Assembly: GCA_963575745.1 (NCBI GenBank)
Contig: CAUYUJ010001694.1
Span: 34,064 to 98,063 of the forward strand
Length of the DNA stretch: 64,000 nucleotides
Origin: Prorocentrum cordatum
Taxonomy: Eukaryota > Sar > Dinophyceae > Prorocentrales > Prorocentraceae
Reading direction: 5' to 3'
Under the pieces are notes generated by a model that saw nothing but the letters and a program-made list of their open reading frames with translations, was not told the origin of the DNA and did no database searches. A program made the position numbers and the translations under genes. Positions 1-10,372 of the stretch are shown here, piece by piece (positions within the stretch are counted from its first letter, which is position 1; each line of letters begins with the position of its first letter).

Positions 1-1900
1 CGGCGCAGAAGGTTGTCGCAATCTCGAAGAAGCTGCAAGTGCCAGGGCACCCTGGGTTTCTTGGGCGTCGGACAGTTTCGGGGCGCGCGCCCGAACCTAC
101 ACGTGAGGCGTTCCAGAAAGGGCCTTGCCTTCGAGGATCGAAGGAGCTGCCATCTCTCCCGCGGCGGAAGCGCGGCGGAAGGGCGGCGGAAGTAAAACGA
201 GGCCCGTCTCTCCGCCGGCGGGCGGAAGCTGGCGGAAGCTCGGCGGGAGGCGGCGGCAGTAAAAAGTTGCCCCCCCGCCAAGAGATGAAAACGTTTTGGG
301 GCTCAGGGTTTCCGAGGTCGCCCACGTGTGGCCAGATGTCTTTCCGGCCCCGGGCCCTTCCATGGCCGTGCAGGCTGGGCTTCCGCGCTCGTATCCAGCG
401 CATGGCCTCCGGATGTTCGGGCACGCGAGTCCTGCCCTCTGTGCTTCCAGCACCGTGGTGCGCGTGGGGCGCTTCGGGTATGTCGTCCGTCTCCCGCCCC
501 GGCCCCTCCTCTTCGCTTTCCGCTGGGCCTGGGTCCCTTGGGGCCAGTCCGGGACCGATTCCTGATTCTTGTTCGTGGCGCGCGGGCTCATGCTGGTGTG
601 GTAGCTGGCGCGCGCGCGCGCGTTGGCGCTGATCTCCACCTCCAGGCGTCACGCTCGCCAGTCTCACTCGGCTGTTCGGGTTTTCTCGGTAGGGAGCCTT
701 TTGTACACTCGCAGCTCCCGATTTAGGGTGCACTAGCGTCGATTAGCGTCTAGTGGTCGCTGGGGTTGCGCCGATTTAGCGTCGATGGGCGTCGATCAGC
801 GTCCATCTGGCGTCGACCAGCGTCGGCTAGCGATGATTCGCGTCGGTTTGCAAGAGCCGACAAGATGGCACGGGAGGCTCCCTTGAGCGGCAGCAGGAGG
901 CTTTGAGCAGGGCGAGGCAGAGAAAGGCGGCATGCCATGGCGGGGAGAGGAGCGTCGCCCCCGAGGAGGCGCCCCCGCTGCCGCTCAACCCCCGGCGGTG
1001 GCCTCTGCAGAGGGGCCGGGGCGGCAGGCGGGGAGAGCTTGATGGCGGCGGCTCTGTTGGCGGGCGCTCGGCGGAAGCTCTTCAGCATCTTCTTGGCGTC
1101 TGCCGCTGTGGGCGCTTCAGGGGTGCACCTGTGCAGCGCGAGCGAGGTGTCAAAGGGGGGGGGGGGGGGTGCGCGGAGCCAGGTGCGCCGAGGCGGCCCA
1201 GCGATCCGGGAGGCGCCCTCGGGGCGCCCGCGGCGAGCCCCAGCGGTCGCCCAGTGGCCTCAAGCCGGAGGAAGGAAAAGGCTTGCCCCCCGAAAGAGAT
1301 GTCAACCACGGCGCCCTCGGGGCTGCCAGAGTCGACCACGCGTGGGCGATGGCGGGGCCCTCGGCCGAGCTCCGTCCTCTGCGGTCTGCGGGGGGCCCGA
1401 CCTGGAGTTTCGGGCGGAGCGTGTGCGCTGCGGCCGGGTGTGGGGGGGGCGCCGTGGCGCCTCGGGCCCTTGCGTGCTGCGGTCTCGCCGCGCCGAGCTT
1501 CGCCGACGTCGCCGAGATGCTTTTCCCGCGCGCACGCGTCTCATGCTTCGCTCCTCCTCCTCGGCATTCAGCTGCAATCGTTCGGGGGCCAGGCGTGATC
1601 TTTCTATGCGGCTCTCCTGTGGCCGTCCTGGCCGCTCTGGTGCTGGAAGCGATCAGGGCCAGAAGCGAGCGTGGCCAGAAATGAATCATGTGTGACATCC
1701 AGTGACATCCCGGAGGGGTGTTGCGGGCGGTATTTGTGCTACCACTGTGGGCGTGCCGCTTTTGTTCGTGTTTCCAGACAGCTGCGCCAGCAGCTCGCAG
1801 GGGTCCTTGGCAGTTCAATACTATGTAGATGCGCTCCCGACGCTGTCCATTCCAACCAAACGGACGAAGAGCGCACGCGACGGCCAGCGCCACGCATAAA
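1..1900. other. GC-rich stretch without a supported gene
   Basis: Several long open frames overlap on both strands here, which is expected from high GC and few stop codons. None shows a recognisable domain, a convincing codon bias or a splice structure. Visible content is a CGGCGGAAG-type purine repeat near 165-265, a GCGTCGA-type repeat near 735-850, and a ten-base G run near 1157. I see nothing else that can be supported. Confidence 0.5.
734..850. repeat. Degenerate GCGTCGATT/AGCGTC repeat
   Basis: The motif GCGTCGA with small variants recurs about ten times in roughly 115 bases (for example TAGCGTCGATTAGCGTC and GGGCGTCGATCAGCGTCC). Spacing is irregular, so it is a decayed short tandem repeat and not a clean microsatellite. 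Confidence 0.6.
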
Positions 1901-1910
1901 GCGCACACTC

Positions 1911-2602
1911 AGCACACACACACACACAACCGCCCCCCCTCGAACAAAAAAACATGAACACACACACACAAACGCACACGCACACACACACACACACACT
2001 TTTAAGTCGGCGGCGCACAGGGTCCTCAGCGGGGACGGCAGATGGAAGACACACACACACACAAACGCACACACGCACACGCATACGCACAGACACACGC
2101 ACACAAGCACGCACACGCACACGCCAACGCGCACGCACACGCACACGCGCACGCACGCGCACACGCACAATCACACGCAAACGCCCACGCACACGCAAAC
2201 GAACACGCGCACGAACGTGCACACGCGTGCACGATCACGCACACGACGCGCACGCGCACGCGCACACGCACACGCACACGCACATGCGCACGCACACGCA
2301 CACTCATACGCACACGCATACACATACACGTGCACGGACGCACGTACACACGCGCACACTCGACTCGCACACTCGCAAGGACATGTGCGCACACTTTTTT
2401 ATGTTAAGTTAGCGGCGCAGATGGTCCTTAGGCGCGAACAGCAGATGGATAATGCGCGCACACATGCACACACAATATATGCACACTTGGCCGTCGCGGC
2501 GCGGCGCGCGCGGCGGCGTGGTGCAGTCAAGGTCGGGCACGCGCATACGCATAAACACACGCACACAAGCACGGACAAGCACACACACACACACACGCAA
2601 AA
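1911..2602. repeat. CA-rich microsatellite cluster (ACACAC / ACGCAC)
   Basis: Three blocks of ACACAC interrupted by CG dinucleotides (about 1911-2000, 2048-2400 and 2455-2600) are separated by short unique spacers. The two spacers around 2000-2045 and 2403-2450 are related: both contain AAGT, GGCGC, ACAG or AGATGGT and GTCCT. This suggests a larger unit of CA tract plus spacer was duplicated. Alternating purine-pyrimidine sequence of this kind can adopt Z-DNA. No coding signal is seen. Confidence 0.85.
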
Positions 2603-2984
2603 GCACGCCCTCTTGGCGGGCGCCCACCTGGAAGCATCCTTGATTCTATCCAGCTGCTTGCGGCAAGTCTCGCCACCGTGCCAGCGAAGCATTATGGGTG
2701 GAGGCTGTTCGAGGTGGTACGAGGGGCCGTCAAGTGTGACGCCTCGTGTCCCTAGGCTTGGGAGATCCGTGACGAGGATGATAAGGAGAATGTGGATGAT
2801 GGCGACGAGGAAGTGGAGGAGGAGGAGGAGGAGAATGAGGGGTATGAGCCAGAGGGAAGGAGGGAGTCAGGGGGTCATCTGCTTGAGTTCGCGCAACATC
2901 AACAAGGTAGGAGGAGGTAAGAGGAGGCAGAGGAAGGCCGTCACGTTTGACACATTCGTTTTCGGTTCCTGGTGAGCTCTCATG

Positions 2985-3345
2985 GAGCTCAGTTGGGCCG
3001 TCCTGGGGCTGTCTTGGCCTCCTGTGGGGAAGTTTTGGGGGTCCATTGGGGCGACCATATGTTCGTCTTGGGGCACGAGGCTCTATTGGGCAGTTGTGTG
3101 GCCCTCTTGGCCGTACGGGGGGTGTCTCGGGGCCGTGGTGGAACCGTCTTGGTGCTGTCTTGGGCCGTCGAAGGGTCTTCCGAAGCCATCTTGGGTCCCA
3201 CCGGGGGCCCTCGTGGGCCGTCTTGGAGCCGTCTCGGATGCCTCTCGGGCAATCGTGAGGTCTTCTCGGGCCATCTTGGGAGCCTCTAGGGGACCTTTTG
3301 AGCCGTCTTGGGGCGATCTTGGAGGCTTCTCTGAGCCGTATTGAG
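2985..3345. repeat. Degenerate GGGCCGTCTTGGG repeat array
   Basis: Words of the type GGGCCGTCTTGG, GGGGCATCTTGGG and GGCCTCTTGGG recur every 20 to 35 bases. The same vocabulary appears at 8420-8850, 37735-37830, 46030-46510, 48935-49060 and 61720-61860, so this is a dispersed minisatellite family. Long open frames here encode low-complexity Gly/Leu/Pro strings and are not credible proteins. Confidence 0.65.
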
Positions 3346-3479
3346 TTAGCGGAAGCCCGAAACGGTGAGAACGCCAAAATCCGTCAACATCTTGGCGGGA
3401 TCAGTGACTCGAGCTTCTTGCCTTGCCTTTACGGTTGCGGTTTGTTTGTGTTTCGGGCCCTGTCGGGGGTCCTAGTAGT

Positions 3480-3609
3480 AGTAGGAGGAGGAGGAGGAGG
3501 AGGAGGAGGAGGAGGAGGAGGCGGAGGCGGAGGCGGAGGCGGAGGCGGAGGCGGAGGAGGAGGAGGAGGAGGAGGCGGAGGCGGAGGAGGAGGAGGAGGA
3601 GGAGGAGGG
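3480..3609. repeat. (GGA)n/(GGC)n microsatellite
   Basis: About 130 bases of GGA triplets with interspersed GGC triplets on the plus strand, with no interruption longer than one triplet. The homopolymeric Gly, Arg or Pro frames through it are artefacts of the repeat. Confidence 0.95.
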
Positions 3610-4110
3610 AGGATTTCCAGGATTTCCGCCTTCACGTAGTGAAATCAAAACATAAAAACCCCACACTGCCAGGGCATATGCAGTGTGTTGGGAGAGACCT
3701 AGTGCACCTCGGCCGCTCCAAATCTCAAACGGCCTAGGAGGGGAGGGGACGACTCAGAGGTGCACGTACACATCCAACGCCTCCAGGACCGGCCCCCCCC
3801 CGAGGGGAGGGGGCCCCCTGCCACCCGCCAGGTACTCCAGGCACTGGCCGGGGACACAGGACACCCCTCGCCACCAGGCGGGGCACCTGGTGCGAGTCTC
3901 GGGGCGGGTGCCCTGGCCTGCTCCCCCCAGTCCCCTTGCCCAAGGGGGACAGAGCAGGACTCCCCATGAGCCTGGCCGAAGCCAGACCCCCCCTCCACAC
4001 CCTGGCGCGACCGGGGAGTCGCCGGGCCAAGACAGTGGCGGGGACCCGAATCGGCCGTAGCCGAATCGGGATTACCGTTTAGGCCCGAAGACTGGGGTCG
4101 GTGCCCCCAT

Positions 4111-4167
4111 TGCCGAAACCACCCACCCACCCACGGCAATGCCGTGGGTGGGTGGGTGGTTTCGGCA
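4111..4167. repeat. Perfect 57-bp palindrome (28-bp arms, 1-base loop)
   Basis: The left arm 4111-4138 (starting TGCCGAAACC, ending CCACGGCA) is the exact reverse complement of the right arm 4140-4167, with a single A at 4139 between them. The arms contain a CCCA/GGGT triple. The sequence could extrude as a cruciform in DNA or form a long hairpin if transcribed. No flanking gene explains it. Confidence 0.9.
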
Positions 4168-4261
4168 GTGGCGCAGCCCCCATACAGGCCACGACTAAGC
4201 GGGTTTCAGTTCCCCCAGACGCCGGGAGGTGCCCCCCACACCAACCGGCTGCCCGCCCGTG

Positions 4262-4325
4262 GGCAGGAGGAGGAGGGAGGAGGAGGGAGGAGGACGGAGG
4301 AGGAGGGAGGAGGAGGGAGGAGGAG
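4262..4325. repeat. GGAGGAGGA-rich microsatellite
   Basis: About 64 bases of GGAGGA(GGG) repeats immediately follow the palindrome region and a GC-rich segment. There is no coding signal. Confidence 0.85.
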
Positions 4326-4534
4326 CCCTGGGCCTCCACCTTTCGTACTATCCGCGTGGGCGGCATGGATGGTAAATTGTGTCCTTCGTTGTCCCGTTTT
4401 GTCTTTCATGTCCCTAGATGTCCCTGGCTGTCCCTCGTGTATTATGCTGTATTATCTAGACGAGCTGGATATATTGGGGTATCGGTTCATTGCAATATGA
4501 CGTTGGGCATTCGTGGTTGCATGGTTGATTTCCG

Positions 4535-4745
4535 TGCTGTTGTGTTGGGTGTTTGTTTGTTGTTGTGTTTGTTGGTTGTGGTTTGGTGTTGTTTGCGTTT
4601 GCTGGTTGTTGTTTGGTGTTGCTGCTGGTGTTGCTGATGTTTGGGTGTTCGTTTGTGTGTTTGTTCGTTTGTTTGTTTAGTTGCGTGATTGTTTGTTCAG
4701 GTGATTGGTTGTTTATTTGGTTGTTTGTTTGTTGCTGTTGCACGC
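4535..4745. repeat. G/T-rich TTG and GTTT repeat tract
   Basis: About 200 bases on the plus strand contain almost no A or C and are built of GTTT, GTTG and TGGTGTTG words. It is a strand-asymmetric simple repeat. A similar GTTGTTGGGTGTT composition returns at 48060-48440. Confidence 0.8.
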
Positions 4746-5127
4746 GGGGGGGTGCACGCCTGATGATGAGTCCAGTCGCTGCCCGATACTCCCTAGCTCG
4801 TCGTCTCCTGCTGCTGCCGCTGCGCCCCCCCTCCCCCCCTCCATCCAGAATGTTTTCCTTCTCGCCCTCTGGGCGAGAAGGGCTCGAGCCGCCGCCGCCG
4901 CGGGCGGCCCCTGGCGGCGGCGCCGGGGGCCGCAAGGGGCCGCAAGGGCCGCCAGGGGCCGCAAGGGCGCCTGGCGCCATCATGACGCAAGGTGCACAAG
5001 TTGCACACGCGCTGCGGGTTCTAAAGGTCTGGGCGTCTAGAACCAATCCCCAGCTCCCCCCCGGCCCCCCCTCGAAAACAAAAAACAAACATCAAACAAA
5101 ACAATAGGAAGTGAAAGCGCCACAACG

Positions 5128-5219
5128 GGGGCGTAAGTTGGCACCGCTAGGCAAACGCAACACACGGCCACGAAATATTGAGTGGCGTGTTGTTGCGTAG
5201 CGGTGCCAACTTACGCCCC
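5128..5219. repeat. 92-bp stem-loop with 22-bp perfect outer stem
   Basis: The arm at 5128-5149 (GGGGCGTAAGTTGG...CTA) is exactly complementary to 5198-5219. Inside the stem, the CGCAACACACGGCCAC and GTGGCGTGTTGTTGCG segments pair imperfectly, leaving a short A/T-rich loop around 5174-5183. It could be a miniature inverted-repeat element or a hairpin RNA gene. No flanking target duplication is evident by eye. Confidence 0.8.
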
Positions 5220-5424
5220 AAAGGTGGCGGACGACTTCACGCTGTGCGCTTGGAACCCCGCAAAGGGTTCAAAGCGAACAAGAGGGCTCGCTACATACAT
5301 GTTGCAGACGAACTGGTGGTGCGCGATGCGGCACCTCAGCGCAGACTCCGGTGGCAGACTGAAGTACGAGCGGGACGATCTCGAAGCAGGGGTCCAGGAG
5401 GCGCGCAAGGGGGGAGCAGAGGAG

Positions 5425-5480
5425 AGCAACAGCAGCAGCAGCAGCAGAAACAGCAGCAGAAACAGCAGCAGCAACTGAGA
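5425..5480. repeat. CAG-repeat tract with AAA interruptions
   Basis: Runs of CAGCAG broken by AAACAG. The frames through it give poly-Gln, poly-Ser or poly-Leu. No surrounding gene could be supported. Confidence 0.85.
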
Positions 5481-6930
5481 GGTGGGGTAGGAGGAGAGCT
5501 AGGGAGGTAGGAGGAGTTACGAGGAGAACCAAGAGGAGCATTTGCTGTTGGAGGAGGAGCTCGGAGGGCGTAGAAGGAAGAGCTCGGAGCTAGGATATAG
5601 GAGCTAGGAGCTGCGAGAAGGAAGAAAAGAACAGGAGGAGGTAGAGGGAGGAGAAGGTAGAGCATGGAGGAGAGAAACTAGGTACAGGGAGGATCGAGGA
5701 GCTATAGGAGGTAGAGGGAGGAGGATGTAGAGAGAGAGGAAGCCAGAGGTAGAACCAGCTAGGGAGTAAGGAGTTAGCGGGAGGATGAGATAGAGTAAGA
5801 AGGAGCAGCACGAGTAGGAGCAGCAGCAGTTCGAGGATGAGGAACGAGCGCAGGTCATTCGCATGGCCACGCCGAGCAAGATCTGCGCAGAAGCAGCCAA
5901 GATAGAGACACTCCTAGCGGGCTGGCGCAGGATCCTGAGGACACGGGGGAACTCCTTCTCCTTTTCGCGCTGTCCTCCTCCTTCCTCATCCCCCTCCTCC
6001 TCCTGTTCCTCCTCGCGCTGCTTCTCCTTCTCCTCCTCCTCCTCCTAATGCTGCTTCTCCTTCTCGATCATCCTGCTGATGCTGTTTCTCCTTTTCTTTC
6101 TCCTCACCTAGGTCCTCCTCGGCATCCTTCTGCTTTTCAACGCACTGCTCCTCTGCGTTCCCACCTTCCTGGGGATTCCCGCGCTCCTAGCTCATCCTCC
6201 CCCTATCCTCCTAACTCCAATATGCCCATGCCACCTTCTCCTCCTAGCTCCTCTTACCCTCTCCCTCCTTCTCCTCGATCGTCCTCCACCTCCTGTCCTT
6301 CTACAGCTCCTCCTCCGCTATCCTCCTCTTCCTCCTCCTCCTCCTCCTCCTTCTCCTCCTCCTCCTCCTCCTCCTCCTTCTCCTCCTCCTCCTCCTTCTC
6401 CATGTCCTACGCTCCCCTCTCGAGCAGGAACAATTATGCGATCCCCGAGAAGCTGCGGATCCTGATGAACAAGCCGTACTCTCGCGATATGCGCCCAGGC
6501 AATCAGGCGACCGCCCCGACCTGCTCAGCTTTCCCTCTCTGAGTTTATAGTTCCAGGGCCTCCTCCTCCTCCCTCCTCCTCCTTCTCCTTCGTCCTCCTC
6601 CTCCTACACCTCCTCAATATTCTCCTTCGCCCTCCGCTCTACTGTCGTCGTCCTCCTCCATATCCTCCTTCTCGCCCCTCCCTCCTCCTTACTATAGCTC
6701 CTCCCTCCTCCCTTTTTGTTCCTCCTTCTCCTCCTATATTGCCCCCGCCCCGCTACGCTCCTCCTAGCTCCACCTGCTGCCCCTCCTCCTAGCTTCCTCC
6801 TTCCTCCTCCTCCTATCCCCCCCATCTCCCCTCCGTCTCCTTTTCCCCCCTCCTGATCCTGCTCCTGCTCCTGCTCCTCCTCCTCCTCCTCCTGCTCCTC
6901 CTACCCCGCTCCCTGTTTTTCCACTTGAGG
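5480..6930. repeat. Purine-rich block followed by pyrimidine-rich block (AGG then TCC)
   Basis: About 5480-5860 is nearly pure AGG/GAG on the plus strand. About 5950-6910 is TCC/CTC-rich, with short unique islands at 5860-5950 and 6420-6540. The switch from purine to pyrimidine on one strand makes the two halves partly complementary, so extended foldback is possible. No gene is supported, although the small islands could be exon remnants. Confidence 0.65.
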
Positions 6931-6956
6931 CGGTTCCAGACAACACGGCGGCGACA

Positions 6957-7616
6957 ATGCGGGGCTGGTTTCGCTGCGACTCCGACGATGACGGATCCCT
7001 GGAGCCCGTCAGCGAGGATGGGGTACAAGGTGCGGCGAGCGCTTCCAACCGCCCATGGAAGGATCGCGCTTCGGCGAGGCTGCGGAACTTCAGAAAAGGT
7101 GGAGCGCGGGCGACCTGAGAAGCGATCGTCTGCGCTCCACCAGTTCTGAAGATTTTCAGCCTCGCCGAGGCGTGCCCCTCCCAGCGGCGCATGGAAGCGG
7201 TCGTGTAAAGATGGCTCTGCGATCGTGCGGGTCACCGCGGCCGCGGCGAAGGCGAAGGCGAAGGCGATGCTCCCTCTACCAGGCCCAAGTACTCAAGCAG
7301 CTCATCCGTCTCAAGCAGACTCCTCGGCAGACGAAGCAGATTCTGACCGCGCAGACGACGGAGCCGACCGCCAGCCAGACGTAGATATCTTTGCGGAGAC
7401 CGAAGAAGCCTTCAAGATGATTCACAATGACACGTGGGCGCTGCGCCGAACAGACAACACGGAGGCTCAGTACAGCATCAGAGCAGCAAATGGCAACGCA
7501 GTGTTCGCTTGGGAGGACGGAGATGCGTTTCTAGGCAGCATACCTTTCGCGGACGTGGTGTCGCCATACCAGCGGAAGAAGGCGCGGGCCCGAATGGGGG
7601 CGATGGGGAGTTTAGG
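6957..7616 (+). CDS. Unrecognised gene, two coding segments around an inverted repeat
   Basis: Two stretches look coding. From the ATG at 6957, a segment reads WFRCDSDDDG...EPVSEDG with GC-rich third positions. From about 7250 to 7600, a second segment contains an acidic Ser/Asp/Ala-rich part followed by DVDIFAETEEAFKM, DTWALRRTDN and DAFLGSIPFADVV. A GT at 7023 and an AG inside the GCGAAG run near 7247 would join them in phase and remove an intron holding a large inverted repeat. A (TCC)n pyrimidine tract precedes the first segment. The 3' end runs into a GGA repeat at 7617 and is not resolved. I recognise no domain. The coding nature of 7390-7600 is the best-supported part. Confidence 0.4.
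7041..7200. repeat. Imperfect inverted repeat (about 67-bp arms)
   Basis: The arm at about 7041-7107 and the arm at about 7132-7200 are reverse complements with scattered mismatches. For example GGCGAGGCTG and CAGCCTCGCC pair, and GGTGGAGCGC pairs with GCGCTCCACC. About 24 bases separate them. The element lies in the probable intron of the surrounding gene, which makes it a candidate introner-like or foldback insertion. Confidence 0.7.
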
Positions 7617-7815
7617 GGGAGAAGGAGGAGGAGGAGGAGGAGGAGGAGGAGGAGGAGGAGGAGGAGGAGGGGGAGGAGGAGGAGTAGGAGGAGGAGGATG
7701 AGGAGGAGGAGGAGGAGGAAGGAGGAGGAGGGGCGGAGGAGGAGGAGGGGGAACAGGGGGAGATGAGGAGGAGGAGGAGGAGAGGAAGAGGGGAGGAGAA
7801 AAAGGAGAAGAAGGA
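7617..7815. repeat. (GGA)n microsatellite
   Basis: Nearly uninterrupted GGA triplets with a few GGGGA and TGA variants. It ends in AGGAGCTAGGAGG. Poly-Gly, poly-Arg and poly-Pro frames through it are artefacts. Confidence 0.9.
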
Positions 7816-8083
7816 GGAGCTAGGAGGGAGAGGATGCGGCATCCTGGACGTCTCAGGGATGGGGGCATGATAAGGCATTCATGGGGGGCATTAGAAGAAT
7901 GGGGGCCTTCGATGGCCTTTCTGGGGGGCCGTCCTGACCAATGGCCCTGGGGCCATTCTGGAAACATTTTCGCCCTCTCTTGACTTCTGTTCTATTTCGC
8001 TATATCTCTCTCTCTCTCGCCCTCTCCTCCCCTCGTTTTTGTTTTGTTTCCCCCCTCTCTCTCTCTTTGTCTTTTTTTTTTCT

Positions 8084-8185
<102 letters not shown>

Positions 8186-8419
8186 CTGTCCTTCTCGCCC
8201 CCAATCCGGCCCCCCCCCCATGCACGCGCGTCCTCTCTGCTCTCAATATTTCCCTCTCTATCTCCACTTCTCTTAATTTCCCATGCAAAGTTTCTCTGCG
8301 CAGATCCCCTCGCAGGTATCGTGCCTCGCATCATCTTTTATCTTCTAGTATCTCTATATATCGCTCTCCCTCTTTTTCCGCTCCTGCCCTCGCATTTTCT
8401 CTGCCGATTTGACCCTTCC

Positions 8420-8850
8420 ACGCTCCATCGAGCAGCTTCTTGAAGCATCGTGGCCTCTTGATGGCCTCTTGGGGCCTGTCTGGTGCATCTTGGGGGGGGG
8501 GGTCTGGGCTGCTCTCGGGGTTGAAGGCTCGAAGTTTCGGATCGTCGATCCCGATCGAGGTCATCTTGGGGCGTTATTGGACGCGTCTTGGGCAGTTCAA
8601 GGCTCTCTTGAGCTGTCTTAGGAATTCGCGAGGGCATCTGGGGCGAAGAGGCGAGAAGACCGCGCCCCTTGAACAAACAACTCAATGATCCTTCTTGGGA
8701 TGTCTTGGCGGCATCTTTGGCCGTCTTGGGATCATCTTGGGCGTCTCGAGCCCCCCGGGGCCTTCGAAGCTCGTCTCGGGCCTCTTGGGGCCCGAAAAAA
8801 CCATTCAGGAAGAATCGGCGGAGCCGGGTGCCCAAGGGAAACCTAGCTCG
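8420..8850. repeat. Degenerate GGCATCTTGGG repeat array
   Basis: The words ATCTTGGGG, GTCTTGGG and CTCTTGGGGCC recur at 20 to 40 base intervals. It belongs to the same dispersed family as 2985-3345. It includes a nine-base G run near 8495 and ends close to the acceptor of the next gene. Confidence 0.6.
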
Positions 8851-8899
8851 GAGGTCCTGCAATTGTGGCGGAGGTCCCCCCCCCCGCCCCCCCCCCCTA

Positions 8900-10372
8900 G
8901 CTACCCCCGCCGCGCGCCCCCCTGCGAGGCCGCTGCCGCTGCCGAGAAGACCGCCAGGGCTGCTGCCGAGAAGGCCGAGAAGGCCGAGGAGAAGGCTGGG
9001 AAGGCCGAGAAGGCTGGGAAGGGGGCCGAGAAGGCGAAGGCCGCCGCCGAGGATGAGACCGAGGAGGACGCCGCCGCTGCAGAGGAGCAGGCGGCGTCAG
9101 TCGGCGCCGGGGTGAAGGGCAAAAAGGGCAGCGGCAAGCGCAAAGGTGCCAGCAAGCCGACGGAGGAACTGGGCGAGCAGACGCCGCCAGATGAGGAGCA
9201 GGCCACGAAGAAGAAGAAGAAGAAGAGCCCGCCCGACGACCTACCAGACGGCGCCCCCGGGACCAGCTCAGCCGATGCAGCGCCGGCAGTGAAGAAGCCG
9301 GCAGGGAAGAAGGCAGCAGTCAAGAAGGCACCAGTGAAAAAGGCCGAGAAGGATCAAGGCGAGACCCCTCACGACGCCGCTCTGAAGGACGACGACAGCT
9401 CGAAGCCCAACGCCAAGCCCGTGGCAAAATGCAAGAGCAAAGTAAAGGCGAAGCCAAGGGCCAGGGAAGATGAGGAGCCAGCTGATGCCGCCCCAGCTAC
9501 GCACCTGGAGACGCCGCCCACGAAGAAAACAAAGGTGTGCGATGCCAGCGCTGAGAAGACACTGACGCCGCTAGAACTGCGCCACGCAATGGTTGCCAAT
9601 ATCAGGCCGCAGTGCGCGAGCATGACGGACAAGAACGGCGTGCTCTGGAAGGTGGGAGTATCGCCACGCCCGAAGCTGAACTACGGCTGGGAGGTCTTTG
9701 TGAGGACCAGAGCGCGGGGCCCGCCCACGACCAGCGTTCGTGCGATGACCGACGCCTTGCTCCTTGAGCAGGGCGTCGGCCCTCGCAGGGACGCTGAGCG
9801 ATGACGGGGCCTGCGTCCGCACAGGAACACCACAGGGCAAAAGTGGTCGGTCGCCTGGCGACGGCTCCATCGAAGATGCGGTGCGCTACGCAGGGGACAA
9901 GCTCGTGGAGCTCATGAAGGCGGCTGAGGTATACGACGACTTGCAGGGCGTCCAGTACGGCCTGCAGCGGGACATGGGCTCCGCCAAGGAGAACCCCGAG
10001 AAGGTTGCGAGCGGTGGCGACGGCGACGACGCAGCAGGCGGTGATGAGGCTAAGGGAAGCAGTGGCAAGTGGAACACTTCAGAGCCAGAGCTAGTAGATG
10101 ATAGCGGCAATGAAGCAGCCAAACGTGAGGGAGAGGAAGGGGGCGCCCCAGTAGTAGTTGCCGAGCACATCTTCAACCACAAGGAGGTCGAGCCAGGAAC
10201 GATCGCCACAGCTATCAACCAGAGCATCGAACACAAGCGGCAGGAGGATCAGGATGTTCCCGCCGACGCGTTGCCCAATTTTGAAGAAGACGAAGAGGGG
10301 GAGACCGTCCCAGGCACCCCGCAGGACCTGGGCGACGTGACCGTCGGGGGCCCCAACGAGAAGGCCAAATGA
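8900..10372 (+). CDS. Lys/Ala-rich basic protein, two exons, function unknown
   Basis: Exon A starts after a poly-C tract and CTAG near 8898 and runs to 9739. Exon B runs from 9825 to the TGA ending at 10372. A GT donor at 9740 and an AG at 9823-9824 join the frames in phase and remove an 85-base intron. The first half is repetitive and charged: Ala/Glu/Lys runs such as AEKAEKAEEKAGKAEKAG, then KKPAGKKAAVKKAPVKKA, resembling histone H1-like or chromatin-associated tails. The second half is less biased, with LRHAMVANIRPQCASM, VLWKVGVSPRPKLNYGWEVF and an acidic C-terminal part (IEDAVRYAGDKLVELMKAAE, NFEEDEEGETVPGTPQDLG). Nuclear localisation is likely from the basic clusters. The 5' end is not found. 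It is not a known dinoflagellate nucleoprotein that I can identify. Confidence 0.6.

Noticed and set aside
1671-2975. A 434-codon plus frame through the CA-rich region
   Set aside because: It is mostly Thr/His from ACACAC repeats, with low-complexity flanks and no domain.
4051-4075. CCGTAGCC followed by GAATCGGG as another spliced-leader relic
   Set aside because: Only the first eight bases match and no gene start follows.
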